DNA of 64,000 bases from Natrinema altunense (GTDB lineage Archaea; Halobacteriota; Halobacteria; Halobacteriales; Natrialbaceae). The DNA is taken from positions 62,001-126,000 of the forward strand of contig NZ_JNCS01000009.1 in NCBI RefSeq assembly GCF_000731985.1, in the 5' to 3' direction. Within the stretch, counting starts at the first letter, position 1, and every line of letters begins with the position of its first letter. Shown in pieces: positions 46,419 through 54,997 of this stretch. Made by a program: the position numbers and the translations under genes. The notes beneath the pieces were generated by a model. The model saw nothing but the letters and a program-made list of their open reading frames with translations. It did not search any database and was not told the DNA's origin.

Positions 46419-47369
46419 ATGAGATCAATCGATTCGGTTCCAGACGGGTACCGCGAAGCGGTGCTCTTTTCGATGCTCGCACTGTGTTGGGGGAGTTCGT
46501 TCGTCGCGATCGAGATCGGACTCGAGTACGTCCCGCCGCTTCTGTTCGCCGGCTTTCGATACGCGATCGCGGGTGCGATCGTCTTCGGATACGCGGCCGT
46601 GACGAACGATCGGGTTCGACCGGCGGGTCGGGGCGAATGGGCGGCCGTTGCCGTCGCCGGCACGTTCGTCATCGCGCTCTATCACGGCCTGTTGTATCTC
46701 GGCGAACTGTACGTCTCGGGCGCGGTGGCGGCGACCATCGTCAGCACGGCACCGATCCTGACGGCAGCGTTCGCCGGCGTGGTCCTCCCGGAAGAGCGGC
46801 TGGCACCCGCCGGCGTTGCGGGCTTCGTGCTCGGTCTGGTGGGCGTGATCGCCGTCGTCCAGCCGTCGTCAGCCGCACTCGGCAGCGATGTCACGGTCGG
46901 TGCGACCCTCGTGTTCGGTGCGGCCATCGCGTTCGCACTCGGGGGCGTCCTCGTCCGCCCGATCGACTCGGCGCTCCCGATCGAGACGCTCCAGGCGTGG
47001 GCGATGCTCATCGGGGCCGGCGTGTTGCTCGGCTGGGCGTTCCTGCGCGGGGAGTCGGTCGCGGCGATCGAACTGACCTCGGGAATGGTGCTCTCGTTTG
47101 CCTACCTGACGCTGGTCTCCGGCGTGTTCGCGTTCTTCCTTTACTTCCACCTGCTCGAGCGAAGCGGGGCGACGCAGGTCATTCTCGTCAGCTACGCCGA
47201 GCCGGTGGTCGCGATGGGCGTGAGTTGGGTCACGCTGGGATACCTCGTCGATTCGCTCACCCTCGTCGGTCTGGTAACGATCCTCGCCGGCTTCGTCATG
47301 ATCAAACGCGAGGCGCTGCGGTCCCTGCTTCGCTCGGCCGTCGACGGAGCCACCACCACGACGCCGTGA
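46419..47369 (+). CDS. EamA/DMT-family transporter
   Basis: The 316-residue product has ten membrane helices in two EamA halves: LFSMLALCWGSSFVAIEIGL with PPLLFAGFRYAIAGAI in the first and GATLVFGAAIAFALGGVLV with FAYLTLVSGVFAFFLYFHLL in the second. Substrates of this family are exported metabolites or drugs and cannot be read from sequence. A TATA-like CTAAATACG (46389-46397) lies about 22-30 nt before the ATG at 46419; a GTG at 46401 adds six residues. Divergent Lrp-type gene next door may regulate it. Confidence 0.88.
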   Translation: MRSIDSVPDGYREAVLFSMLALCWGSSFVAIEIGLEYVPPLLFAGFRYAIAGAIVFGYAAVTNDRVRPAGRGEWAAVAVAGTFVIALYHGLLYLGELYVSGAVAATIVSTAPILTAAFAGVVLPEERLAPAGVAGFVLGLVGVIAVVQPSSAALGSDVTVGATLVFGAAIAFALGGVLVRPIDSALPIETLQAWAMLIGAGVLLGWAFLRGESVAAIELTSGMVLSFAYLTLVSGVFAFFLYFHLLERSGATQVILVSYAEPVVAMGVSWVTLGYLVDSLTLVGLVTILAGFVMIKREALRSLLRSAVDGATTTTP

Positions 47370-47488
47370 TCGGGCCGGTCACGGGCGACTGCGGCAGTTC
47401 CCGCTCGCGCCGGCCGGTCGGGTTGGCGGGTCATATCCGCCCCGTCGAAAACATTTATTAGCACACACGTTGCCCGACCACCTGACTG

Positions 47489-48154
47489 ATGACTCTGACG
47501 AGAGAACCTGACCGACCGGCACTGACCGTGGTGTGTCACGTCCGAGCGCCGCTGCTGCTCGAGCCGGTGGACGAACAGATCGAGACGATACAGGCCTGCG
47601 AGACGGAAGGCGCGATCGACGACTTGTTGCTTCGGAGCTGGCCCAAGGAGATCGCACTGTCCGAGGAGAGCCCCCACCAGGAAGTCCTCGAGAGCTACGA
47701 ACGGTTCTCGGCGTGGGCCGACGAGCGAGGCGTGACGATCCGGCCGCCGTTCCGAAAGCGTACGACGACATCACAGGTGACCGGCGAGACCCGGGAGCGA
47801 CTCGTGACGCCGCTGTTGTGCCTCGAACTCTACGCCGGCGACGAACTGCTCGGCGTCTTCCCACACTCCGACGAGGCGACCACGGACACCTACACCACCG
47901 ACGAGGCGATCGCGACGCTTCGAACCGGCGGTCTCCCGACGCCGCTCGGGTCGGTCACCGATTCCGACGAGCGTCTCGAGTCGGGGACGGCGGACACGTG
48001 CCCCGACTGCGGCGGGTCGTTGATCGACGGCCAAGGGCTGTTCGCGTGTGGCGACTGTGGCTGGATCGGGACCGTCTCCGAGTCCGGCCGCCGCGAGTCG
48101 CAGCCGACGCGACCGACACGGGAAGGGGAGCCGTCGATCGTCGAACCGCAGTAG
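47489..48154 (+). CDS. Uncharacterised protein with C-terminal zinc ribbon
   Basis: The 221-residue product has an N-terminal domain (about 10-60: TVVCHVRAPLLLEPVDEQIE, then DDLLLRSWPKEI), a middle domain (VTPLLCLELYAGDELLGVF) and a C-terminal zinc ribbon CPDCGGSLIDGQGLFACGDCG (the four cysteines in two CxxC pairs), followed by an Arg/Thr-rich tail. I do not recognise the family. The TATA-like CATTTATTA (47453-47461) lies about 28 nt before the ATG. It is probably a haloarchaeal regulator or RNA-binding protein; this is inference from the ribbon only. Confidence 0.65.
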   Translation: MTLTREPDRPALTVVCHVRAPLLLEPVDEQIETIQACETEGAIDDLLLRSWPKEIALSEESPHQEVLESYERFSAWADERGVTIRPPFRKRTTTSQVTGETRERLVTPLLCLELYAGDELLGVFPHSDEATTDTYTTDEAIATLRTGGLPTPLGSVTDSDERLESGTADTCPDCGGSLIDGQGLFACGDCGWIGTVSESGRRESQPTRPTREGEPSIVEPQ

Positions 48155-48238
48155 CGATTCGGGAGATGGGGACCGGAATCGGGGGACTGCCTGCCCCGTC
48201 GGGCTCGACCGGGCTCGAGTCGGCGATCGATGGAGCGG

Positions 48239-49303
48239 TTACTCGCGGGCGAACTCCCCACCGTACTCGGCGTCGATTTCGACCCGCGAGCCGACGGTGG
48301 CGAACTCGACGGTCTCCGCTTCCGTTCCCAGCGCCGACTCGAGGCGGCCCTGATCGACGCGGTCCTCGCTGCGATAGGTGACGACGGCCGTCGCGGTCGC
48401 GGCCGCATCGGCGTCGGTCACCGCAAGGTGCTGGGAGACGCCGTTCGCCCCCTCGAAGGCATCGAAGGCGAACTGCAGGCTGTCCTCGTCGGTCGCCCGA
48501 TCGCTCGAGAGAGCGTCCGCGTCGAACTCGTCGGCGTCGGTGTACAGACAGCTCGTGATCCCGCCGTTCTCGCCGGCTCGAAGCAGTCGGTCGAAGCCGT
48601 CGTCGACCTCGTGTTTCGGCGGTCGGTCACCGGCCGCCGTCGCGACCGTCCGCTCGACCGCGGCGATCGGATCGAAGTCGGACTCGTCGCCGTTGGGATA
48701 CGAGTACGCGTACACGCCTGCCGAGATCCCGACGACCTCGTCGCTCTCGGCGTCGGTATAGACGGCGTAGGCGTCCGCCTCGCGTTCGGCGGTGTAGCCC
48801 GCCGCCTCGAGCGCCGTCGCGAGGCCGTCACGATCGTACGAGCCGACGAGGGCGTAGACACCGTCGGCGTAGACGAACTGCTCCTCGCCGTCGGCCGTCT
48901 CGTTGTGGTCGGTGTACGCACTGCGTCCGGCGGAGGACCCCAGTTGTTGCAGGCCGAACGAACAGAGGAGCGCGACGACGACCGGGTTGCCGACGAGCGG
49001 GTCCGTCGGTTCCGCGCCGGCTTCGGCACCCTCGTCCTCGAGCAGGGTGCTCATCGTCTCGACATCGATCGCGCCGTAGAAGTATGTCGAGCGCTCGGTC
49101 GTCGGGAGTACCGAGGCGTACGACGGGAGGTCTCCCTCGATGGTATCGTTCGGGTCGTTCGAATCGTTCGGGTCGTTCGAATCGTTCGAGCCGGTGTCGT
49201 CGGTTTCGGTACCGTTTCCGTCGGACGTCTCCGAGCAACCGGCCAGAAACGCCATGCCACCGCCGAGCAACTGCAACGCGTTCCGTCGACGTAAGTCGGT
49301 CAT
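48239..49303 (-). CDS. Twin-arginine lipoprotein with Asn-Asp-rich linker
   Basis: The 354-residue product begins MTDLRRRNALQLLGGGMAFL with a Tat motif and lipobox at LAGC (Cys23). Residues about 38-53 are a linker of repeated NDSNDP units, coded by a 15-nt near-perfect tandem repeat (around 49148-49192). The mature part is acidic with YASVLPTTERSTYFYGAIDV and, later, a paired-strand domain with cysteines (ITSCLYTD). No family is recognised. It is probably a surface protein. The gene runs opposite to the previous one and converges with it. Confidence 0.7.
   Translation of the reverse strand: MTDLRRRNALQLLGGGMAFLAGCSETSDGNGTETDDTGSNDSNDPNDSNDPNDTIEGDLPSYASVLPTTERSTYFYGAIDVETMSTLLEDEGAEAGAEPTDPLVGNPVVVALLCSFGLQQLGSSAGRSAYTDHNETADGEEQFVYADGVYALVGSYDRDGLATALEAAGYTAEREADAYAVYTDAESDEVVGISAGVYAYSYPNGDESDFDPIAAVERTVATAAGDRPPKHEVDDGFDRLLRAGENGGITSCLYTDADEFDADALSSDRATDEDSLQFAFDAFEGANGVSQHLAVTDADAAATATAVVTYRSEDRVDQGRLESALGTEAETVEFATVGSRVEIDAEYGGEFARE
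49148..49192. repeat. Short tandem repeat in lipoprotein linker
   Basis: About three 15-nt units of the type TTCGGGTCGTTCGAATCG in near-perfect tandem, encoding the NDSNDP linker on the minus strand. Copy number may vary between strains by slippage. Confidence 0.6.
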
Positions 49304-49437
49304 CCAGTAGTCGTGGTTACCGGGACCGTATTACTGTAATGGCCATCGAGAGAGGCTGTGTTGATCGATTTGACAGTTTTAGGCCGACGGGTTGACAGCT
49401 TCCTCAGCCCGACGAGTCGATACCTACTGCCCGAGAG

Positions 49438-50199
49438 TCAGTTTTCGGCCGGCCGGTCGGTCGCCCGCCGGAGGAGACCCACCAACGTGGTCGCCTCGCG
49501 TTCGGTCAGGTCGGCCCGTCCGTACACCCGGCGGAGCATCCGCATCGTCTTGTCGCGTTTCTCCGCCGGGTGGTTGATCTCCTCGAGCAGCGCCGCCCAC
49601 TGGTCGTAGAGCCGATCGATCGTCTGTTCGGGCGCGCGGACGCGCTCGAGATCGGGTAACTGCGTTTCCTCGAGCGTGAGCGAGCGGAGTTCGTAGAGAG
49701 TTACCGTGGCGGCCTGCCCGAGATTGAGCACAGGGTACTCGGCGCTCGCGGGGATCGAGCAGATCTCGTCGATCCGGGCGAGTTCCTCGTTCGTCAGGCC
49801 GACGCGCTCGCGACCGAAGACGAGCGCGGTCGGCCCCTCGACGGTCGGCAATCGCTCGGCCAACGCCGCCGGCGTCGAGTAGGGAAACCGCGTGTGGCTA
49901 CGGTCATCCTCGTTCGTCACCGCCGTACAGCCGATCGTGTGGTAGTTCTCGGCGAGGTGGTCGAACGTGATCTCGTCGGCGTCGGGAAGGACGTCTTCGC
50001 GAGCGTGTCCCGCGAAGCCGTAGGCCTCGCCGTCGGGGTCCAGTTCGGGCGGGTCGACCAACAGGAGGTCCTCGAAGCCGAAGTTCTTCATCGCGCGAGC
50101 GATCGTTCCGACGTTACCCGGTGACTGTGCGTCGACCACGGCGACGGCCGGCGGCGTCCGATCCACGTCCGTCCGGGTATCGGGGGCGTCGTCACTCAT
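49438..50199 (-). CDS. TrmJ-type tRNA 2'-O-methyltransferase (SPOUT)
   Basis: The 253-residue product has SPOUT/TrmH motifs: VVDAQSPGNVGTIARAMKNF near the start (motif 1), ALVFGRERVGLTNEELA (motif 2) and LNLGQAATVTLYELR (motif 3) forming the deep trefoil knot, and a C-terminal helical tail. This combination fits TrmJ, which methylates the ribose of nucleotide 32 in tRNA. The ATG at 50199 (MSDDAPDTR) is preferred to the longer frame reaching 50421, which is Arg-rich noncoding. It lies next to the candidate origin and transcribes away from it. Confidence 0.85.
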   Translation of the reverse strand: MSDDAPDTRTDVDRTPPAVAVVDAQSPGNVGTIARAMKNFGFEDLLLVDPPELDPDGEAYGFAGHAREDVLPDADEITFDHLAENYHTIGCTAVTNEDDRSHTRFPYSTPAALAERLPTVEGPTALVFGRERVGLTNEELARIDEICSIPASAEYPVLNLGQAATVTLYELRSLTLEETQLPDLERVRAPEQTIDRLYDQWAALLEEINHPAEKRDKTMRMLRRVYGRADLTEREATTLVGLLRRATDRPAEN

Positions 50200-50585
50200 T
50201 GGGTCGTCGGTGCGATGGACTCGAGACGATGGGTGACCGTACCGGTTCGGAGACGATGGGACGTGAGCGCGTCCGACGGTCCCGTCGTCGCGATGAGCGT
50301 GTGCATACCTGGAGTACCGAACGGGAACGCAAAAAGAAACGCGTTCGCCGCCTCGTGCGAGTCCTCTCACGTGTGTTCCGTTCGGGTCCCTCACGCACGC
50401 TCGAGTGTCCACGTTTCCCACAGTTCGCGTCCTTTGCAGTCCGAGTGCTACTTTCTTCTGCTCTTTCTCGGTTCTGGTTAAACTAGTCTAGTAACTAGTT
50501 GTTACGGGAAACGAGGAGAGACGCGTTTGACGGCGCATACGTGCGCCTTTTCGAGGGAGAGCCTGACATCGTACACAGTGGGAGA

Positions 50586-50614
50586 GGGACACACCCCCCT
50601 CGCGTTTGTAACGG
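50586..50614. repeat. 29-bp inverted repeat, left arm (ORB-like)
   Basis: Starts GGGACACACCCCCCTCGCG and ends TTGTAACGG. It is the exact reverse complement of 50734-50762. The G/C string next to a TTGTAAC core resembles haloarchaeal Orc-binding boxes. Confidence 0.85.
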
Positions 50615-50733
50615 GAATTCCGTGTGGGGTCCCTGTTTGGGAACACACCATCTCCGCGGATGTAAATTCGGGCCGAAATCGGGATCTAAACACGAATATT
50701 TCGGGATCAGCTGTTCCCACCCTTACGCTGTTG

Positions 50734-50762
50734 CCGTTACAAACGCGAGGGGGGTGTGTCCC
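50734..50762. repeat. 29-bp inverted repeat, right arm (ORB-like)
   Basis: Starts CCGTTACAAACGCGAGG and ends in GTGTGTCCC. With the left arm it encloses 119 bases that contain an AT-rich core (50686-50700, CTAAACACGAATATT), a possible unwinding element. Confidence 0.85.
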
Positions 50763-51100
50763 CCGACTGGAACCAGCTAACCGCTCGTTTACGGTCTTTC
50801 CGGGCCGTTTCCGATGCATTCGCCGTCGTTCTGTCCTCGTGAAAAGAACTCGATCGGATTCCCCGAACCGGACCGAGTGGCGCTCACACCGACTCGTTCG
50901 TGCGAGCCTTACATCCGCGATGGGGGTGTCCGCCGACGGTCACGTCCCGCCTCGGTTAGAAGCGCGAGGGTGGCCCTGGGACAGCGGCTCCGATATACCG
51001 CTGTTATCCTCCGATTCAGCCCACTCACGAGGGTTATTTACATCCGCGATCGATCTCCATACCTTTATTTCAATCCAGTTGGAAGGGGCTGGATATCGCA

Positions 51101-52330
51101 ATGTCCGCCAACGACGATCGAGACCCGCTCTTTCGGTACGACGATCCGGTCTTCGCCGACGAGCGCCTGCTCGAGATCACGCACCTGCCCGGTCCGGATC
51201 GGATCGTCGGTCGTGACGAGCAGATGCAACGGGTTGCGGACGCCCTGAACCCGGCTATCTTCGGGAGCGAACCCAACCACCTGTTTATCTTCGGCAAGAC
51301 CGGAACCGGTAAATCGCTTATCTCGCGGTCGGTCACCCAGCGCGTGATCACCGAGGCCGAGCACGACGATATCACGGTCAAGTACGCCTTCATCGACTGT
51401 GGCGAGCAGAACACGGAAGCCTCCATCGTCAAGACGATCGCCCAACTCGTCAACGAACCCGATGCGAGCGGGGTCACCATCCCCGACCGCGGGCTCGGGA
51501 CCGGCGACTACTACAAGCGCCTCTGGCAGGCCATCGATCACTGTACCGACGTGACCATCGTCATCCTGGACGAGATCGACATGCTCGAGGACGACGAAGT
51601 ACTGCGTAAACTCTCCCGAGCCGGCGAAAACCGCCGTATCTCGGACTCGAGTATCGGGATCATCGGCATCTCGAACAAGATCGACTTCCCAGATCACCTC
51701 TCCGAACGCGTCAAATCGAGCCTCTCGCGGGACGAACTCGTCTTCTCGCCGTACGACGCCAACCAACTCGTCGAGATCCTCGAGAAACGGCGCGACGCCT
51801 TCCACGACGGGGTGCTCTCCGACGACGTGATTCCGCTGACCGCCGCGCTGGCCGCCCAGGAACACGGCGACGCGCGAAAGGCGATCGATATCCTCCGGAA
51901 CGCGGGTCGGATCGCGAAGAAACAAAACGACACGCGGGTCACCGCCGATCACGTCCGCGACGCCAAGGAGAAGACCGAAGCCGACCGGTTCAACGAACTG
52001 ATCGAGGGCTCGCCCCAGCAGGCGAAGGCGATCCTCTACTCGTTGACGTTGCTGACCGAGAACAGTTCGGAGAAGGAGTTCCCGACGAAGATCATCTACA
52101 ACCAGTACAAGGAGGTCGCACGTCGACTCGATTTCGACGTGCTCTCGGAACGCCGCGTCCAGGAGATCCTCCAGGAACAGAACTTCCTCAACGTGATCCA
52201 GTCCGAACGCGAGGGCCGGGGTCGCGGCCGCGGCGCACACGCGAAACACCGTCTGCTCGAGAACCCCTCGATCGTCAAGAAGGTCCTCCTGCGGGATTCG
52301 CGACTCGCCGTCCTCGAGGACGGCGAGTGA
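51101..52330 (+). CDS. Orc1/Cdc6 replication initiator
   Basis: The 409-residue product is an AAA+ initiator. Walker A is GKTGTGKS (65-72), Walker B IVILDEIDML (about 150-159), sensor 1 lies in GIIGISNKIDF, and sensor 2/lid region in EHGDARKAIDILRNAGRIA. The C-terminal winged helix (about 320-409; VARRLDFDVLSERRVQEIL) binds origin DNA. It initiates replication and helps load MCM. The T-rich TATA-like TTTATTTC (51064-51071) lies about 30-37 nt before the ATG. Adjacent inverted repeats make this gene the likely cognate initiator of the origin at 50366-51100. Confidence 0.93.
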   Translation: MSANDDRDPLFRYDDPVFADERLLEITHLPGPDRIVGRDEQMQRVADALNPAIFGSEPNHLFIFGKTGTGKSLISRSVTQRVITEAEHDDITVKYAFIDCGEQNTEASIVKTIAQLVNEPDASGVTIPDRGLGTGDYYKRLWQAIDHCTDVTIVILDEIDMLEDDEVLRKLSRAGENRRISDSSIGIIGISNKIDFPDHLSERVKSSLSRDELVFSPYDANQLVEILEKRRDAFHDGVLSDDVIPLTAALAAQEHGDARKAIDILRNAGRIAKKQNDTRVTADHVRDAKEKTEADRFNELIEGSPQQAKAILYSLTLLTENSSEKEFPTKIIYNQYKEVARRLDFDVLSERRVQEILQEQNFLNVIQSEREGRGRGRGAHAKHRLLENPSIVKKVLLRDSRLAVLEDGE

Positions 52331-52580
52331 CGACTCGGCCGAGCGTCCGACTGGCGCATCGTTCCGCGGAGGACCATCGGCCTAACGGCCACACCTCACG
52401 ACCTCCGGTTCTATTCGACGGTTCTCCAATCGGTGTGGGCTGACCAACTCTCTGCTACACTAACGACGCTCCGGCGGCCCACTAACCGACGCGGTCGTCC
52501 TCGGGGGCGAGCTACGCGAGGAGGCGATAGCGGCTCGCCGGAACCACGATGCCTTTTTGCCTCGCTTCCACAGACCGAGT

Positions 52581-53774
52581 ATGGACAGCGTCGACGCTGC
52601 CGGCCTCGGGATCGGTGACGAGTACCCGCCCCGAATCATGGGCGTATTGAACGTCAGCGAGGAATCGCCGTACGATCCGAGCGTCTTCGACGACCCCGGC
52701 GAGGCGGCCCGTTACGTCGACGAGGAACTGATCGATGAGGGGGCCGACATCGTCGATATCGGCCTCGAGTCGGCGAACAAGCGCTTCGACGTGCTCTCGG
52801 CCGAAGAGGAACTCGAGCGGCTGTCCGTCGCGCTCGAGACGATCGAGAGCGTTTCCGGGGACGCGATCTTCTCGATCGAGACGCGGTACGCCGAGGTAGC
52901 CGACGAGGCTCTCTCGCAGGGGTTCGACATGGTCAACGACATCTGCGGCTTCGCCGATCCCGAGCTGCCGACCGTCTGCGAGGACTACGATGTCGCCGTC
53001 GCCAAGATGGCGAGTCCGCCCGATCTCGAGCGGCCGGGTGCCGTCGAGGAGACCGACTGGGCGGCGCGGAAGTCCCCCGAGTGGGCCGCCGAGGCCGACT
53101 ACGTCGAGCAGGTCTACGAGGCGCTCAAACAAAACGGGATCACGGACAAGACGATCGTCGATCCCGCGTTCGGCGGCTGGAGCGAGGCCCAGACGCTCGC
53201 CGACGACCGCGATACCTTCCGCCGACTCCACGAGTTCCGTGCGCTCGACCGACCGATGCTGGTCTCGATCAATCGGAAGAACTTCCTCGGCGAACTCGCG
53301 GACCGCGAGACCGACGAGCGGTTACCGGTGAGTCTGGCGGCGACTTCGATGGCCGTCGAACGCGGGGCACACGTGATTCGGACCCACGACGTGGCCGAAA
53401 CGCGGGACGCGGCGCTGATCGGGAAGGCCTTTACCGAGCGTACAAGCGCCAGTATCGGCGGGGTCACCATCTCGCAACTGGACGTGGACTCGACCCGCGC
53501 GTTTCGGACCCATCTCAGAGAGCGCGGGATCGATCCCACGTTCGCGGACGACTGGGGAACCCAACTGCTCGAGATCGAGGGTCTCGATGACGACGCGAGC
53601 GAGCGGCTGACGTCGATCGCAGCGGAACACGGTGCGGTCATCCAGCCGTCGTCCGACGGCGACCTTCTTCTTATAGGATCGGCGACGGCCGTTTCCGATG
53701 TTTCAGGTCGTCTCGCCGGAAAAACCGGCGACATCGGGGCCCTCGGAGAGAAGCTGTCAAGGCTGCTGCGTTAA
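52581..53774 (+). CDS. Dihydropteroate-synthase-like protein with C-terminal extension
   Basis: The 397-residue product has the DHPS barrel opening PRIMGVLNVSEESPYDPSVF (cf. MGVLNVTPDSF) and GADIVDIGLESANKRF where typical enzymes have GGESTRPG, so the pABA/pterin loop deviates. A second family strand reads GFDMVNDICGF. The last 120 residues (from about 275) are an extension not found in bacterial FolP. The following mptE-like gene supports a pterin/folate role. TATA-like CCTTTTTGCC (52552-52561) lies about 20-29 nt before the ATG at 52581. Confidence 0.78.
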   Translation: MDSVDAAGLGIGDEYPPRIMGVLNVSEESPYDPSVFDDPGEAARYVDEELIDEGADIVDIGLESANKRFDVLSAEEELERLSVALETIESVSGDAIFSIETRYAEVADEALSQGFDMVNDICGFADPELPTVCEDYDVAVAKMASPPDLERPGAVEETDWAARKSPEWAAEADYVEQVYEALKQNGITDKTIVDPAFGGWSEAQTLADDRDTFRRLHEFRALDRPMLVSINRKNFLGELADRETDERLPVSLAATSMAVERGAHVIRTHDVAETRDAALIGKAFTERTSASIGGVTISQLDVDSTRAFRTHLRERGIDPTFADDWGTQLLEIEGLDDDASERLTSIAAEHGAVIQPSSDGDLLLIGSATAVSDVSGRLAGKTGDIGALGEKLSRLLR

Positions 53775-53780
53775 GAGAAA

Positions 53781-53789
53781 GCTTATGCC
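53781..53789 (+). promoter_or_regulatory. TATA-like box of the structured leader/ncRNA
   Basis: GCTTATGCC resembles boxes before genes in this window (for example CTTTATGCC at 32149). A transcript would start near 53806-53812, where a strong nested hairpin begins, not at a start codon. Confidence 0.45.
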
Positions 53790-53805
53790 GGATGCTTCAA
53801 AAGGA

Positions 53806-53970
53806 GGGAGTGGACGCCGGGGTAGCCTCCCGGGTAGGGGTACTTTGGAGGCGACCCCCGGCCCATAACACGGAATTATTGCGCTACTACATTGCCCAGT
53901 GCGAACTGGGTCCAGCTACGGAGTATTGTGGGTACCCCATCACTCCTGACACGCAGTGATGCTCGCTGCT
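53806..53970 (+). ncRNA. Candidate structured RNA upstream of mptE-like gene
   Basis: A nested stem is formed by GCCGGGG (53816-53822) with CCCCGGC (53856-53862) and, inside, GCCTCC (53825-53830) with GGAGGC (53847-53852). A second hairpin CCCAG/CTGGG closes the loop TGCGAA (53895-53910), and a third, GGAGT...ACTCC (53920-53946), contains the palindrome GGGTACCC. No reading frame of normal composition covers it. It could be a long 5' leader that controls mptE, or a separate small RNA. Length and motifs do not fit SRP RNA or RNase P RNA. Confidence 0.5.
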
Positions 53971-54036
53971 ATTCGGCCCTGCTCTCGGTCTCCCGAGACC
54001 GAACACACAAACGGGTAGAGCGTCGAAGACGGTCAC

Positions 54037-54738
54037 ATGGAGTTCGACGACTGGGAACCCGTCTACGAGGCGATCCGCCGGGATTTCGGCTACGATCGCG
54101 CCGGCGACGAGCGTGGGCGCGATCGTCTCGCGTCCCTTCTCGAGACGTCGTTCGACCCCTCCGAACTGCCGATCGGCCCCGAAACGACCGTCGCCGTGGC
54201 GGGAGCGGGGCCGTCTCTCGAGACCGACCGATCCCTCGAGCGGGCGCGCGAGGCCGATGTCGTCGTCGCCGCATCGACGGCCGTCGACACCCTCGCGGCC
54301 CACGGCGTCGAGGTGGACTGTATGGTGACGGATCTCGACAAGAACCCGGCGACCGTCGAGCGACTCACCGCGCGGGGCGTCCCGGTCGCGGTTCACGGTC
54401 ACGGCGACAATCTCGACGCGATCCGGACGGTCGTTCCGAACTGCGACCACGAGTACGTTCTGCCGACGACACAGGCCGCGCCGTACGGCCCGGTCCGGAA
54501 CGTCGGCGGCTTTACCGACGGCGACCGGGCCGCGTTTCTCGCCGATCACGCCGGAGCCGCTCGACTCGTCTTCGTCGGCTGGGACTTCGACGATCCCGCG
54601 GTCGACCCGCCGAAAGCGCGCAAACTCGAGTGGGCCGAACGCCTCCTCTTCTGGCTCGAGACGCGCCGCGACGAGCGATTCGCGGTGCTCGACGGCCGAC
54701 GCGACACCATCGAGACGACCGCACTCCCGATCCCGTAA
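54037..54738 (+). CDS. MptE-like 6-hydroxymethylpterin diphosphokinase (DUF115)
   Basis: The 233-residue product has the DUF115/MptE pattern: TVAVAGAGPSLETD (about 50-63), DCMVTDLDKNPATVERLTAR and GHGDNLDAIRTVVPN, then FVGWDFDDP. MptE adds pyrophosphate from ATP to 6-hydroxymethyl-7,8-dihydropterin, the step before dihydropteroate synthesis; this fits the DHPS-like gene upstream. No clear TATA box lies within 40 nt of the ATG, so it may be transcribed from the 53781 box with a structured leader of about 230 nt. Confidence 0.82.
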   Translation: MEFDDWEPVYEAIRRDFGYDRAGDERGRDRLASLLETSFDPSELPIGPETTVAVAGAGPSLETDRSLERAREADVVVAASTAVDTLAAHGVEVDCMVTDLDKNPATVERLTARGVPVAVHGHGDNLDAIRTVVPNCDHEYVLPTTQAAPYGPVRNVGGFTDGDRAAFLADHAGAARLVFVGWDFDDPAVDPPKARKLEWAERLLFWLETRRDERFAVLDGRRDTIETTALPIP

Positions 54739-54769
54739 CGGGACTTGTCGGTCCTCGATTTACCTCCAA

Positions 54770-54968
54770 CTACCGACTCCCGGCGTGACCGACGCCGCTG
54801 ACTCCGGTTTCGACTATAGGCTGGACAGTGCGCGAGCGTCGACTCGAGCGTCGTCCCACACCGACGACACTCCTCGATAACCGTTCCGTCGTCTCCCGGG
54901 AGCAACGCCACCTCGAGTGCTTTTCGCATCATCGATCGCATCGTGGGCCCGTTCTCCTGTCTCCTCAT
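54770..54968 (-). pseudogene. Probable decayed small zinc-finger gene
   Basis: The minus-strand frame from the ATG at 54968 reads MRRQENGPTMRSMMRKALEV, then LLPGDDGTVIEECRRCGTTL, which is typical of small haloarchaeal zinc-ribbon proteins, but the expected second CPxCG reads CPAYSRNR and the frame then runs on as Arg-rich sequence antisense to the mptE-like gene. A shift of one base near 54815 would give a stop at 54770. I read this as a frameshifted relic; a functional divergent form is possible. Confidence 0.35.
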
Positions 54969-54997
54969 GAGCAGTCGGTCGAGAATATCACCGATCG

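Larger units (their letters stand above)
50366..51100. other. Candidate replication origin (oriC-like region)
   Basis: This noncoding region lies just upstream of an orc1/cdc6 gene. It has (i) a perfect 29-bp inverted repeat (50586-50614 and 50734-50762) ending in G-strings, as in haloarchaeal origin recognition boxes; (ii) inner inverted motif TGGGAACA/TGTTCCCA (50638-50645, 50712-50719); (iii) TTACATCCGCG at 50909-50919 and 51038-51048, plus its reverse complement near 50654-50665; (iv) left-side GGGAAACG-type boxes in inverted orientation (50411-50420 and 50506-50514) around an AT-rich patch with ACTAGT palindromes (50477-50500). These are the parts expected of a haloarchaeal origin. Confidence 0.8.

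Noticed and set aside
53806..54000. SRP RNA or RNase P RNA
   Set aside because: The interval is too short (archaeal SRP RNA is about 300 nt, RNase P RNA longer) and the helix 8 GGAA/AGCAG motif and RNase P core motifs are missing.
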